Assembly: GCA_964472545.1 (NCBI GenBank)
Contig: CAYYNP010000343.1
Span: 1 to 10,043, forward strand
Length of the DNA stretch: 10,043 nt
Source of the DNA: CAYYNP01 sp964472545
GTDB taxonomy: Bacteria > Planctomycetota > Planctomycetia > Pirellulales > Thermoguttaceae
Reading direction: 5' to 3'
Shown here: one piece after another, positions 1 to 6,364 of the stretch
Numbering within the stretch: the first letter of the stretch is position 1
Layout: every line of letters begins with the position of its first letter
Position numbers and translations under genes: made by a program
The notes under the pieces: model-generated
Databases searched by the model: none
Told to the model about the DNA's origin: nothing
Seen by the model: only the letters and a program-made list of their open reading frames with translations

Positions 1-48
1 TGGACGAGGCGTTCTCGGAAGTTGTGGGCATTCTGGAAAACGCCCGAG

Positions 49-122
<74 letters not shown>

Positions 123-162
123 TCGGGTGTGTCAGACGAGTTTGACTTGCCTGAGTGCGTGA

Positions 163-190
163 ATTTTATCATAGGGTCGGTGAAAGTCGA
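163..190 (-). promoter_or_regulatory. candidate promoter of the initiator tRNA
   Basis: On the minus strand a TAAAAT box (163-168) lies 16 bp downstream of TCGACT (185-190). These are a good sigma-70 -10 match and a fair -35 match. Transcription would start around 155, giving a leader of about 30 nt before the mature tRNA 5' end at 122. The short AT-rich patch stands out in an otherwise GC-rich region. Assignment is by eye. Confidence 0.4.
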
Positions 191-409
191 GGGGTGGGCC
201 TAGTTTTTGTCGACAAATGTCGGGGATTCTGCGCCGGATGGCAGCGGGCCCGCGTGAAGATTGCCCTGCCGGCAAATGGCCGGGAATAGGCAAGGCAGTG
301 GTGAGCGAGTGGAAGAGGGGAGAAACGAGCAAACGTGAAGCCCCCATTACGGCGGGGGATTTGCAGAGACGATGCTGCTATCGGCCGAGGATCGTCACGG
401 CTTTCTTGC

Positions 410-438
410 TTGGCGCTTCCCGGCGCAGTTGGTAGACT
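410..438 (+). promoter_or_regulatory. candidate promoter of the plus-strand gene
   Basis: TTGGCG (410-415) and TAGACT (433-438) are separated by 17 bp, each matching the sigma-70 consensus at four of six positions. The predicted start near 445 gives an untranslated leader of roughly 80 nt before the ATG at 529. In a GC-rich genome such matches are weak evidence; the position and spacing are what support it. Confidence 0.3.
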
Positions 439-488
439 CGGGATAGGGGGGACGGTGTGCGCTGCCGTCGTTGGGGCGTTTTTTGCAT

Positions 489-521
489 GACCGGTTCCGC
501 GGAACGGCCGGTCTGGGAAGG
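489..521 (+). promoter_or_regulatory. leader hairpin and ribosome binding site
   Basis: GACCGG (489-494) pairs with CCGGTC (508-513), and TTCC/GGAA can pair inside it, so a stable stem-loop ends two bases before GGGAAGG (515-521). That purine run is seven bases upstream of ATG 529 and decides the start in favour of 529 over the in-frame GTG 457 and ATG 487, which would place the hairpin inside the coding region. Whether the hairpin modulates translation is unknown. Confidence 0.45.
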
Positions 522-528
522 CTTGGTA

Positions 529-2484
529 ATGGCAACTTCCGACTCCTCTGGGCGGCCGGCCGGCGGTGGATCTCCCGGCGCGATCCCCCGCGCTGAACCA
601 CTGCCTCAAGCGACCCCGATCACTGCTGCCGCGGCCCAGACGCCAGTCGGAGCCTCGGGCATTCCCCAGGCCCAGCCGCTGCCGCAGGCAAAACCCCTTC
701 CTCAGGGAAATACAGCCCCCCAACCTCAGCAGGTCCCTCAAGTCCAACCAGTTCCCCAAGCCCAACCGGCCCCACAATCCCGGCCAGCCAGCGCGCCGCA
801 GCCCATCCCCAAGGACCGGGCCGCCGCGCCGATTGTCCAGACGGCAGCAACGGCGACCAAGGGAAAGGCCACGTCGTCGGCCGCGCGCCCGGTCACCGTG
901 AAGAGCGACCCGTCGAGGATCTTGATCCACCAGCGCGAAGACCTCGAGGAGGACGAGGAACTCACCTCCTTGGCGATCAAGAGGTCGCCGCCCTGGCTGG
1001 TCAGCTTGGCCTATCACATGGCGTTGATGATCGTGCTGGGATTGCTCTACGTGGCGGGCAGGGGCGACGGTGGGGTCGAGTTGATCGCCACGATGGAGGA
1101 CGAGGAAGAGGACATCTGGGCTGAAAAGCTGGGCAACCAGAACGAATACGACTCCCCGCTGGCGATGCTCGACAATAACCTGGTCCAGGAGCCCATCCTG
1201 GCCATCAGTGAATTGCCCGAGGTCGAAGATCCGTTCTCCGCGCCCCCGGACTTGGAGATATTCCCCGACGGCACGCTGGCCGACAGCGATCTCGAGCACT
1301 TTGTGCCCGGCAGTCCCTTCAACGGCCGTCAGAAGGGTTCGCGCAACGGCGCCCTTGGCGAGTATGGTGGCAACAAAACGACCGAGGAGGCCGTGTTGGC
1401 CGCCCTGAGATGGCTGGCCCGCAACCAGCGGCCCGACGGCTCATGGAGCCTCTGTGGGCCCTACACCGGGGGCGTTCCCCAGGGTTTCGACAACGAATGC
1501 GCCGCCACGGCCATGGCCTTGCTCGCCTTTCAAGGCAACGGCAACACGCACAAGACAGGCCCTTTCAAGACGAACGTGATCAAGGGCTGGAACTGGCTAT
1601 TGAAGCAACAAGACGGCGACGGCAACTTCTACCACGAGCCCCACGCGCATCAGCACTTCTATACCCAAGGTCAGTGCGCCATCGCGATCTGTGAACTCTA
1701 CGGCATGACCCAAGACAAGAAGTACCAGGATCCGGCGCAGCGGTCGATTCAGTTTCTGCTCGATTCGCAGAGTGTGGAAGGCGGTTGGCGATACAATCCC
1801 CGCGGCAGCAGCGACGTCTCGGTGACCGGCTGGATCGTGATGGCTCTGCAGAGCGCCCGGATGGCGGGCCTGGAAGTGCCGCAGGACCACTTTGATCGCG
1901 TGACGCGGTACCTGGATAGCGTGCAGGAACAGGGCGGTAGCCGCTATCCGTATCAGAAGGACGGCAAGTACACGCTGGCGATGACGGCCGAGGCCCTGCT
2001 CTGCCGGGAGTATCTTGGTTGGACGCTCCACGACGAGCGGCTGGTCGACGGACTGGATTGGATCACACAGCCCGGGCATGTAATCGACTACGGTCCCCGC
2101 CGCAACACCTACTACTGGTACTACGCCACACAGGCCTGCTTCCACGTCGGCGGCGAACACTGGCGGCGGTGGAACAAGGCGATGCTGGCCGAGGTCCCCA
2201 GACACCAAGTGCCCAAGGGCCAACGCGAGCACGGTAGTTGGGACCCGGACGAAGAGGACCGCTACGAGGTCCACGGCGGCCGGCTCTACTCGACCTGCCT
2301 GCAAACCTACATGCTCGAAGTCTACTACCGCCACATGCCGCTGTTCAAGAAGATCTACTCGGAGCAGTGGAAGACCGGCCGTCCGCCGGAGCTCGACGAG
2401 GCGACCAAGGCGGACGAGGCGACTGAACCGGCCGAGGCCGCGCCGCCGGACGAGACGCCGGAGCCGGACGCGATCGAAGAGTAG
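529..2484 (+). CDS. membrane-anchored prenyltransferase/squalene-oxidase repeat protein
   Basis: A 651-residue protein in four parts. Residues about 24-95 are a Pro/Gln-rich low-complexity tract of PQAxP-like units. A single hydrophobic segment lies at about 155-177 (PWLVSLAYHMALMIVLGLLY), preceded by KR and followed by a strongly acidic stretch (MEDEEEDIW), which suggests the N-terminus is cytoplasmic and the rest periplasmic. Residues about 281-616 are an alpha/alpha-barrel of squalene-cyclase/prenyltransferase type, with QW-like repeats at 289-306 (RWLARNQRPDGSW), 353-367 (WNWLLKQQDGDGNF), 405-422 (FLLDSQSVEGGWRY) and 457-475. The tail is rich in Glu, Asp and Pro. I see no DxDDTA cyclase motif (the matching place reads SSDVSVTG), so triterpene cyclase activity is unlikely. 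Such anchored repeat proteins are common in planctomycetes but their role is not established. It stands alone on this strand and converges on the secretion operon. The start at 529 is chosen for its ribosome binding site. Confidence 0.88.
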   Translation: MATSDSSGRPAGGGSPGAIPRAEPLPQATPITAAAAQTPVGASGIPQAQPLPQAKPLPQGNTAPQPQQVPQVQPVPQAQPAPQSRPASAPQPIPKDRAAAPIVQTAATATKGKATSSAARPVTVKSDPSRILIHQREDLEEDEELTSLAIKRSPPWLVSLAYHMALMIVLGLLYVAGRGDGGVELIATMEDEEEDIWAEKLGNQNEYDSPLAMLDNNLVQEPILAISELPEVEDPFSAPPDLEIFPDGTLADSDLEHFVPGSPFNGRQKGSRNGALGEYGGNKTTEEAVLAALRWLARNQRPDGSWSLCGPYTGGVPQGFDNECAATAMALLAFQGNGNTHKTGPFKTNVIKGWNWLLKQQDGDGNFYHEPHAHQHFYTQGQCAIAICELYGMTQDKKYQDPAQRSIQFLLDSQSVEGGWRYNPRGSSDVSVTGWIVMALQSARMAGLEVPQDHFDRVTRYLDSVQEQGGSRYPYQKDGKYTLAMTAEALLCREYLGWTLHDERLVDGLDWITQPGHVIDYGPRRNTYYWYYATQACFHVGGEHWRRWNKAMLAEVPRHQVPKGQREHGSWDPDEEDRYEVHGGRLYSTCLQTYMLEVYYRHMPLFKKIYSEQWKTGRPPELDEATKADEATEPAEAAPPDETPEPDAIEE

Positions 2485-2537
2485 TCGCAACGGAGAACCT
2501 TCCGCCGGGTGGCTGGGGCATGCCGGGTTCTGGGTGT

Positions 2538-2561
2538 CATGCCCACGCTTGCGTGGGCATG
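2538..2561. repeat. perfect palindromic repeat between convergent genes
   Basis: CATGCCCACGC (2538-2548) and GCGTGGGCATG (2551-2561) form a perfect 11-bp dyad around TT. It sits 54 bases past the stop of the plus-strand gene and 35 bases past the end of the minus-strand operon. A close relative lies at 9950-9970. There is no T-run on either side, so it is not a canonical terminator, but a REP-like element that slows transcription or protects 3' ends from both directions would fit. Confidence 0.7.
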
Positions 2562-2562
2562 T

Positions 2563-2578
2563 CCGGCCGGCAGGCCGG
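2563..2578. terminator. candidate hairpin terminator at the convergent 3' ends
   Basis: CCGGCC (2563-2568), loop GGCA, GGCCGG (2573-2578): a perfect six-base stem next to the larger palindrome at 2538-2561. Its location between two convergent 3' ends suggests termination or transcript-end protection. No U-tract follows on either strand, so the call rests on position and stem strength only. Confidence 0.3.
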
Positions 2579-2595
2579 GTGACGCGGCGGCGGGG

Positions 2596-3513
2596 TCAGC
2601 GCGTAGGGCCGTCTTCCAGTAGCTTGCCGTCGGCGCGATGGGCCAGTTGTTGAAGGACTTCGTGCGAGGTCCGGTCCGATACGGGCCGGGCCGCGCCGTC
2701 GCCGAAGAGGAAATTGGCCACGGCGTGGTGTGAGGAACCAAAGCCGCCGACGTAGAGTTCACCGCCGGGCTCGTTTGCCGCAGGTTCCTTCGGTGCCGAA
2801 TCGACCGGCTCGCCTGCGTCGTCGGCCGGTTTGGCAACGAAACGCCGGGTGTCCTCACCGGGCGTCTCGTGTACGGCCGTGCCCATATTTCGCAACGTGG
2901 CCCGCGTGCCCGACATCCAGCCGAGTTCCTCCTCGCTGCCGAGCTTCTCGCCGACGAAAATCGTGTGCGTGGTGCCGTCGGTGACGTCGTCGCTGCGGAT
3001 GCGGCTATTGAGAAAGAAGACGCCGTGGTTGTCGTCGTTGATCGGCGCTTCCAGATCATGGTGGCATCCGGCGTAGTTGCTGATCCAACTGCCAACGTTA
3101 ACCAGACGAGATCCCGTTGCGTACGAAGGGCATCGGAACAGCGCGATCGGGACGTCCCGGGCCGGCGCGTTCTTTGCGTCGTATGCGCCGGCGGCCAGGT
3201 CGATATGCCCGAAAGTGACTTGCTCTTGGACGTGCGGCAGCAGATGCACCAGCCAGCCGAGATGGCGGCCCTCGGCCACGTTGTGGATCGGACCGTCGGG
3301 GTTCTCCACGCCGGGCGGCAACGCCTCGTGGGCCGCCTCATATTCCTGCAAGGCGATGCCGAGTTGCGAGAGATTGTTCAGGCACTCGGCCCGCCGGGCC
3401 GACTCGCGAACCGACTGGACCGCCGGGAACATCAGGCCCACGATGATCCCGATGATCGCAATCACGACCAGCAGTTCTACCAGTGTAAAGCCGCGGTGTT
3501 TTCGAGTGTTCAT
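2596..3513 (-). CDS. DUF1559-family prepilin-like protein
   Basis: A 305-residue type IV pilin-like protein of the DUF1559 (SBP_bac_10) family, which is strongly expanded in planctomycetes. The class III leader MNTRKHRG is followed by FTLVELLVVIAIIGIIVGL, with the cleavage Gly before Phe+1 and Glu at +5. After the hydrophobic helix come AVQSVRESARRAECLNNLSQ and a globular domain, ending in GGFGSSHHAVANFLFGDG and a C-terminal helix (VLQQLAHRADG), which is the family signature. Residues about 225-252 are an acidic, Pro/Ala/Glu-rich insert, probably a flexible loop. The start at 3513 has GGAGG seven bases upstream (3521-3525) and forms an ATGA overlap with the preceding gene. As the last gene of the operon it may play the major pseudopilin part normally taken by GspG; that is inference. 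A longer reading of this frame to 4053 is an artefact. Confidence 0.93.
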   Translation of the reverse strand: MNTRKHRGFTLVELLVVIAIIGIIVGLMFPAVQSVRESARRAECLNNLSQLGIALQEYEAAHEALPPGVENPDGPIHNVAEGRHLGWLVHLLPHVQEQVTFGHIDLAAGAYDAKNAPARDVPIALFRCPSYATGSRLVNVGSWISNYAGCHHDLEAPINDDNHGVFFLNSRIRSDDVTDGTTHTIFVGEKLGSEEELGWMSGTRATLRNMGTAVHETPGEDTRRFVAKPADDAGEPVDSAPKEPAANEPGGELYVGGFGSSHHAVANFLFGDGAARPVSDRTSHEVLQQLAHRADGKLLEDGPTR

Positions 3514-4130
3514 GGAGCTTCCTCCGTTACGTTGGGCAGTTGCACGATGACCTGGCGGCTTTGCCGGGCACGGTGCTGGGGGTCGTTGGGATAGTCGGCA
3601 CGGACGCGGACCTGGCGGCGCGTCGGATCGTTTGATACCGGGATGACTTCGATCGTCACCAGGCCGTCGGCGTCGCCGGTGAGTTGTGCGGCGGGGATCG
3701 CCCACGTTTCGCCGGCATAGGCAGCGTCGGCCGCCAAACGCGAGGCGGCCCGCTGTAGTGCCGAGTCGGCCAGCCAGGCGGCCTGCATCTGCCAGGCCTC
3801 GGTGCGGGTGGTCCGGCAGCCCGTCGCAGAAAGCTTGACGATCGATAGCAACACTGCCGTCGATACGGCCACCGCGACGACGGCCATGGCCAGGGCGGCG
3901 CCGCGGCGGGGAACGCGACGACGAGGGTAGCGAGGGGTGGCCGGGGCAGAGCGCAGCGCTGCCCAAGAGATTGGGTGTGCCACTGCTTCGCAGAAGTGGC
4001 GCTTTCCACTTTGAACGCGGTCGGCACTGCTTCTGCGAAGCAATGGCACACACGGTTTGCAGACTTCTCGGGACTTTGGTGCGCCGAGCCGCCAGCCAGA
4101 CTTCTCTCTCGGGGCGAGTCGATCAGTCAT
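3510..4130 (-). CDS. GspK/PilX-like minor pseudopilin with very long leader
   Basis: Read from ATG 4130 this gives 206 residues. The pilin-type segment is RRRVPRRG/AALAMAVVAVAVSTAVLL: a basic stretch, a Gly, then a hydrophobic helix lacking Glu at +5, as is usual for GspK-type pseudopilins. A helix (WQMQAAWLADSALQRAASRL) and a short beta-rich domain follow. The mature part would be about 129 residues, far shorter than true GspK (about 300) and closer to PilX-like proteins. The start overlaps the stop of the upstream gene by eight bases. The leader would be about 77 residues against the usual 5-20, because palindromic repeat DNA (3944-4051) lies inside it in frame. No ATG, GTG or TTG offers a later start before the helix; the first is the Met at +5, which would remove the leader. 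The ATGA overlap with the next gene supports the C-terminus. The true N-terminus is uncertain. Confidence 0.75.
   Translation of the reverse strand: MTDRLAPREKSGWRLGAPKSREVCKPCVPLLRRSSADRVQSGKRHFCEAVAHPISWAALRSAPATPRYPRRRVPRRGAALAMAVVAVAVSTAVLLSIVKLSATGCRTTRTEAWQMQAAWLADSALQRAASRLAADAAYAGETWAIPAAQLTGDADGLVTIEVIPVSNDPTRRQVRVRADYPNDPQHRARQSRQVIVQLPNVTEEAP
3944..3964. repeat. small imperfect palindrome
   Basis: GGGCAG (3944-3949) and CTGCCC (3959-3964) flank a nine-base GC-rich centre that can extend the pairing imperfectly. It lies ten bases from the larger inverted repeat at 3975-4051, within the leader-coding part of the GspK/PilX-like gene. The two probably belong to one composite palindromic element. 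Confidence 0.5.
3975..4051. repeat. REP/MITE-like inverted repeat inside a coding region
   Basis: The 21-base arms at 3975-3995 (starting GTGTGCCACTGCTTCGC) and 4031-4051 (ending GCGAAGCAATGGCACAC) are inverted copies with one mismatch, separated by 35 bases. Each arm region can also fold alone: GCCACT/AGTGGC at 3979-3984 and 3995-4000, and TGCTTC/GAAGCA at 4028-4033 and 4037-4042 around TGC. This two-hairpin architecture resembles REP doublets or a small MITE. It is read through in frame by the GspK/PilX-like gene on the minus strand, with no stop codon. No transposase is nearby. Confidence 0.75.
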
Positions 4131-4674
4131 CGGAATCCTCCTGGGGCGATACTGCCACCTCATCGCGCACAACTTCCAGGGCGGCGAAACGGTGGTCGGC
4201 AGCCAAGGCAGCGTCGATGCGGACGGTGCGGCCGGGCATCGAGGAACTACTGCGATCCAGCGGGGAGATCCGCAGGCTGACGATTGCGGGGGAGTTCTCC
4301 GAGTCGACGTGGATCGACGCGACCATGCCCGGCGGAAGGACGAACCGCTCTTGCCGCGGCGGCCCTTCGCCGACTTGCTCTTCTCGCACGAGCCCGCCCG
4401 GCTCCGCATGATAGGTCACGGGACGTTGCAGCGTCGAGTGAACCATCCATCCGCTTGCCGTGGGGTCCAGCGTCACCGATTGTGCGGCGTACGCGTCAGC
4501 CCGGAACTGCTCTTCGAGGCGGGTCAACGTGGCCTGGTGATGCAGCCGGTCGCGGACGGCGCCCTGGGCGCGAAACAGCGTGGCCAGCATCCCCACGCAG
4601 AGGCCCAGGATCGTCGACCAGACGGTCAGCGCCGTGAGCACCTCGATCAGCGAAAAACCGCGGCGTCGGTTCAT
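4123..4674 (-). CDS. GspJ-like minor pseudopilin
   Basis: A 183-residue prepilin-like protein. The leader MNRRRG precedes FSLIEVLTALTVWSTILGLCVGML: Gly at -1, Phe at +1, Glu at +5, then one hydrophobic helix. This continues as an amphipathic helix (LHHQATLTRLEEQFRADAYAA) and a beta-rich domain, the usual GspJ/PilW shape and length. GspJ-type proteins join GspI and GspK at the tip of the pseudopilus. The start at 4674 has GGGAGG (4682-4687) seven bases upstream and overlaps the previous stop in ATGA. The GspJ label rests on position after a GspI-like gene and on size; a PilW-like assignment is also possible. Confidence 0.85.
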   Translation of the reverse strand: MNRRRGFSLIEVLTALTVWSTILGLCVGMLATLFRAQGAVRDRLHHQATLTRLEEQFRADAYAAQSVTLDPTASGWMVHSTLQRPVTYHAEPGGLVREEQVGEGPPRQERFVLPPGMVASIHVDSENSPAIVSLRISPLDRSSSSMPGRTVRIDAALAADHRFAALEVVRDEVAVSPQEDSDD

Positions 4675-5087
4675 CTCCGGTCCTCCCGTTCCGGATCGGG
4701 CGGCCGGTACCGCCAGGCCACGACTTGCACGGGCCGCACGAATCGGCCGCTGCGATCTTGCCAGCGGATTTGTACGGCGAGGCGTTTGGCGTCGGGGTCG
4801 TCGGCCGCGGTTGAGACCTCAATGGAAAGCTTCGCGCCGGGCAAGGCTTGGGAAGCCTCTTCACAGAGTTGAACGCCTGCGAGCACCTCGGTCGCCAGGT
4901 CGTCCCATGCAACCTCCTTCAGCCGTTCGAGCACGTTACCGGCCTCGCGCGCGGCGGTTCGCCGTGCTTCGGCCGAGCGATGTTGCGTGCCGACGGCGCC
5001 GAGCATCTGCAGACAGACGCTCAACACGCCCGCCAACAGCACGGCGGCCAGGGAGACTTCCAGCAAGGTCGTTCCACGTCGGGTCAT
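4671..5087 (-). CDS. GspI/PilV-like minor pseudopilin
   Basis: A 138-residue prepilin-like protein with leader MTRRG and mature start TTLLEVSLAAVLLAGVLSVCL. Glu at +5 is present, while +1 is Thr rather than the usual Phe or Met, which prepilin peptidases tolerate. A long helix rich in Arg, Ala and Glu follows (EARRTAAREAGNVLERLKEV), then a short beta domain with RLAVQIRWQDRSGR. Size and position ahead of the GspJ-like gene fit GspI or PilV. The start at 5087 overlaps the stop of the upstream GspF-type gene (ATGA) with no Shine-Dalgarno sequence, so translation probably depends on ribosomes finishing the upstream gene. Confidence 0.82.
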   Translation of the reverse strand: MTRRGTTLLEVSLAAVLLAGVLSVCLQMLGAVGTQHRSAEARRTAAREAGNVLERLKEVAWDDLATEVLAGVQLCEEASQALPGAKLSIEVSTAADDPDAKRLAVQIRWQDRSGRFVRPVQVVAWRYRPPDPEREDRR

Positions 5088-6361
5088 TTTGGGGTCAGTT
5101 GTTCAATCAGGGAAATCACCGGCAGGAAAAGCGAGACGACGATGAACATCACCACGGCACCCAGGGCCAGAATGACGGGCGGATAGCAGACCTGCACCGC
5201 GGCGTGTAATCGATAGGCCAGGCGGCGGCGGTTGCTGTCGGCCATTTCGCGCAGGGCCCAGGGCAGGTTCCCCACGCGGGTGGCCGCCGTGAGCACGGCG
5301 AAGTCGGCCCGCTTGATCAGGCGATGCCGCAAGAGGCTTTCGCACCAATCGGCCCCGGCGTCGACCTCGCGGCGGACCTCAACCAGGCGGCGGCGAATCG
5401 ACGGCTTATGGTACAGGTCGGCCAGGATTCCGACGGCGCGCTGGATCGGGTAGCTGCGCCGGGCGGCCAATGCAAGCGACTCGAGAATTGCGGCCGTGTC
5501 GAGCCGGCGAACGATCCACCCGAAGCCGGGCATCGGCTCGCGGATCCAGCCGCTGTAGCGCAACATCACGTAGAAGAACGACGCGACCGCGACCAACAGC
5601 AACGGGGTGAGGAACAGCCCGTACGTGGTGAGGACGTCGGAGACGCTCATTAACGCGATGGTCGCCTCGGGCAACCGCGCGTCGAAGTCCTCGAACGTCC
5701 GCACGTAACTGGGGACCAGCTTCCACATCACGAACGAGAGCACCGACATGGCGTAGAAGGCGAACGCGTAAAGGTAGAGCAAACGGCCGGACAGCAACTG
5801 CCCCGGCATGTCGCGGGAGTCGCGGGTGACGGCAGCCTGGCGCAGGGCCTCGCCCAGCCCGCCGGAAGCGTAGCCCAACTGTATCGCCGCCAGCGACTCG
5901 CCGGGGACCAACCCGGGGAGGCCTTCCAACGCCTGGGGCAGTTCCGCGCCGGTCGAGAGCATGCCGGCCAACCTTCGGACGCGGCGGCCGAACCAACTGC
6001 AATCCTGCCGTGAGAAGGCCTCGACCGCCGGCGCCAGCGGCATGCGGCGCTCGACCGCGGCGATCAACACGCCCAGCAGTGCGTCCTGCCGGATCGTCCG
6101 GCGGCGGTGCATGATCCGTGCGAAGATCAACAGCACAACAACGCTGAAGGGAACACCGACGTTGGCTTCCAACGCAGAGGCACAGATGATCACGCCCCCC
6201 ACGATCGAGACGTTTCCGACGACTGCCATCCACCAGCGTGCCGGGGCGTGCCGTGCGACCCTTCGGGAGAGCACCAACAGCGACGCGACGATGTGGGCGC
6301 CGACGCCCTGTACGATGGCACCTAGACCGACCAGCAGCACTATGATCTGTTTCGAATCCAT
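5084..6361 (-). CDS. gspF: GspF/PilC-type platform protein, third copy, with extra N-terminal membrane segments
   Basis: A 425-residue inner-membrane protein with two T2SSF domains (about 92-215 and 288-416). The turn motif appears as GYASGGLGEALRQA in the first and ATRVGNLPWALREM in the second. Transmembrane helices lie near 194-215, 245-268 and 394-416. Unlike the two preceding copies it carries an N-terminal extension of about 85 residues with two or three additional hydrophobic segments (5-31, 43-63, 70-83). GspF/PilC proteins sit in the inner membrane and couple the GspE motor to pseudopilus assembly. The gene starts three bases after the previous stop and overlaps the GspI-like gene by four. 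No strong ribosome binding site is visible. It differs widely in sequence from the other two copies, so it is an old paralogue. Confidence 0.9.
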   Translation of the reverse strand: MDSKQIIVLLVGLGAIVQGVGAHIVASLLVLSRRVARHAPARWWMAVVGNVSIVGGVIICASALEANVGVPFSVVVLLIFARIMHRRRTIRQDALLGVLIAAVERRMPLAPAVEAFSRQDCSWFGRRVRRLAGMLSTGAELPQALEGLPGLVPGESLAAIQLGYASGGLGEALRQAAVTRDSRDMPGQLLSGRLLYLYAFAFYAMSVLSFVMWKLVPSYVRTFEDFDARLPEATIALMSVSDVLTTYGLFLTPLLLVAVASFFYVMLRYSGWIREPMPGFGWIVRRLDTAAILESLALAARRSYPIQRAVGILADLYHKPSIRRRLVEVRREVDAGADWCESLLRHRLIKRADFAVLTAATRVGNLPWALREMADSNRRRLAYRLHAAVQVCYPPVILALGAVVMFIVVSLFLPVISLIEQLTPK

Positions 6362-6364
6362 GGC

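Larger units (their letters stand above)
123..528. other. intergenic region between divergent tRNA and repeat-protein gene
   Basis: About 400 bases with no convincing gene. It holds the tRNA promoter at the left and a candidate promoter and leader for the plus-strand gene at the right. In between there is a small hairpin (CCCCC at 341-345, GGGGG at 354-358). A 72-codon plus-strand ORF at 217-435 has Arg/Pro/Gly-rich composition, no family resemblance and no clear ribosome binding site, so I regard it as chance. Confidence 0.6.

Noticed and set aside
477..486. T-rich run GCGTTTTTTGC as a rho-independent terminator.
   Set aside because: No convincing stem precedes it on the plus strand, and it falls inside the leader of the plus-strand gene.
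1597..2490. Long open frame of 297 codons antisense to the repeat-protein gene.
   Set aside because: It is a Val/Arg/Leu-rich shadow typical of high-GC DNA. The opposite strand has recognisable repeats and membrane topology.
2869..3594. A 241-codon plus-strand open frame over the DUF1559 gene.
   Set aside because: It is antisense to a clear family member, with no recognisable domain and no ribosome binding site seen.
2596..4053. A 485-codon minus-strand reading that would fuse a long N-terminal region to the DUF1559 protein.
   Set aside because: The part before 3513 is the out-of-frame shadow of the GspK/PilX-like gene. The start at 3513 has GGAGG and begins exactly at a prepilin leader.
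4057..4872. A 271-codon plus-strand open frame over the pseudopilin genes.
   Set aside because: It is antisense to three coupled pilin-like genes, and its Arg/Gly-rich composition marks a high-GC shadow.
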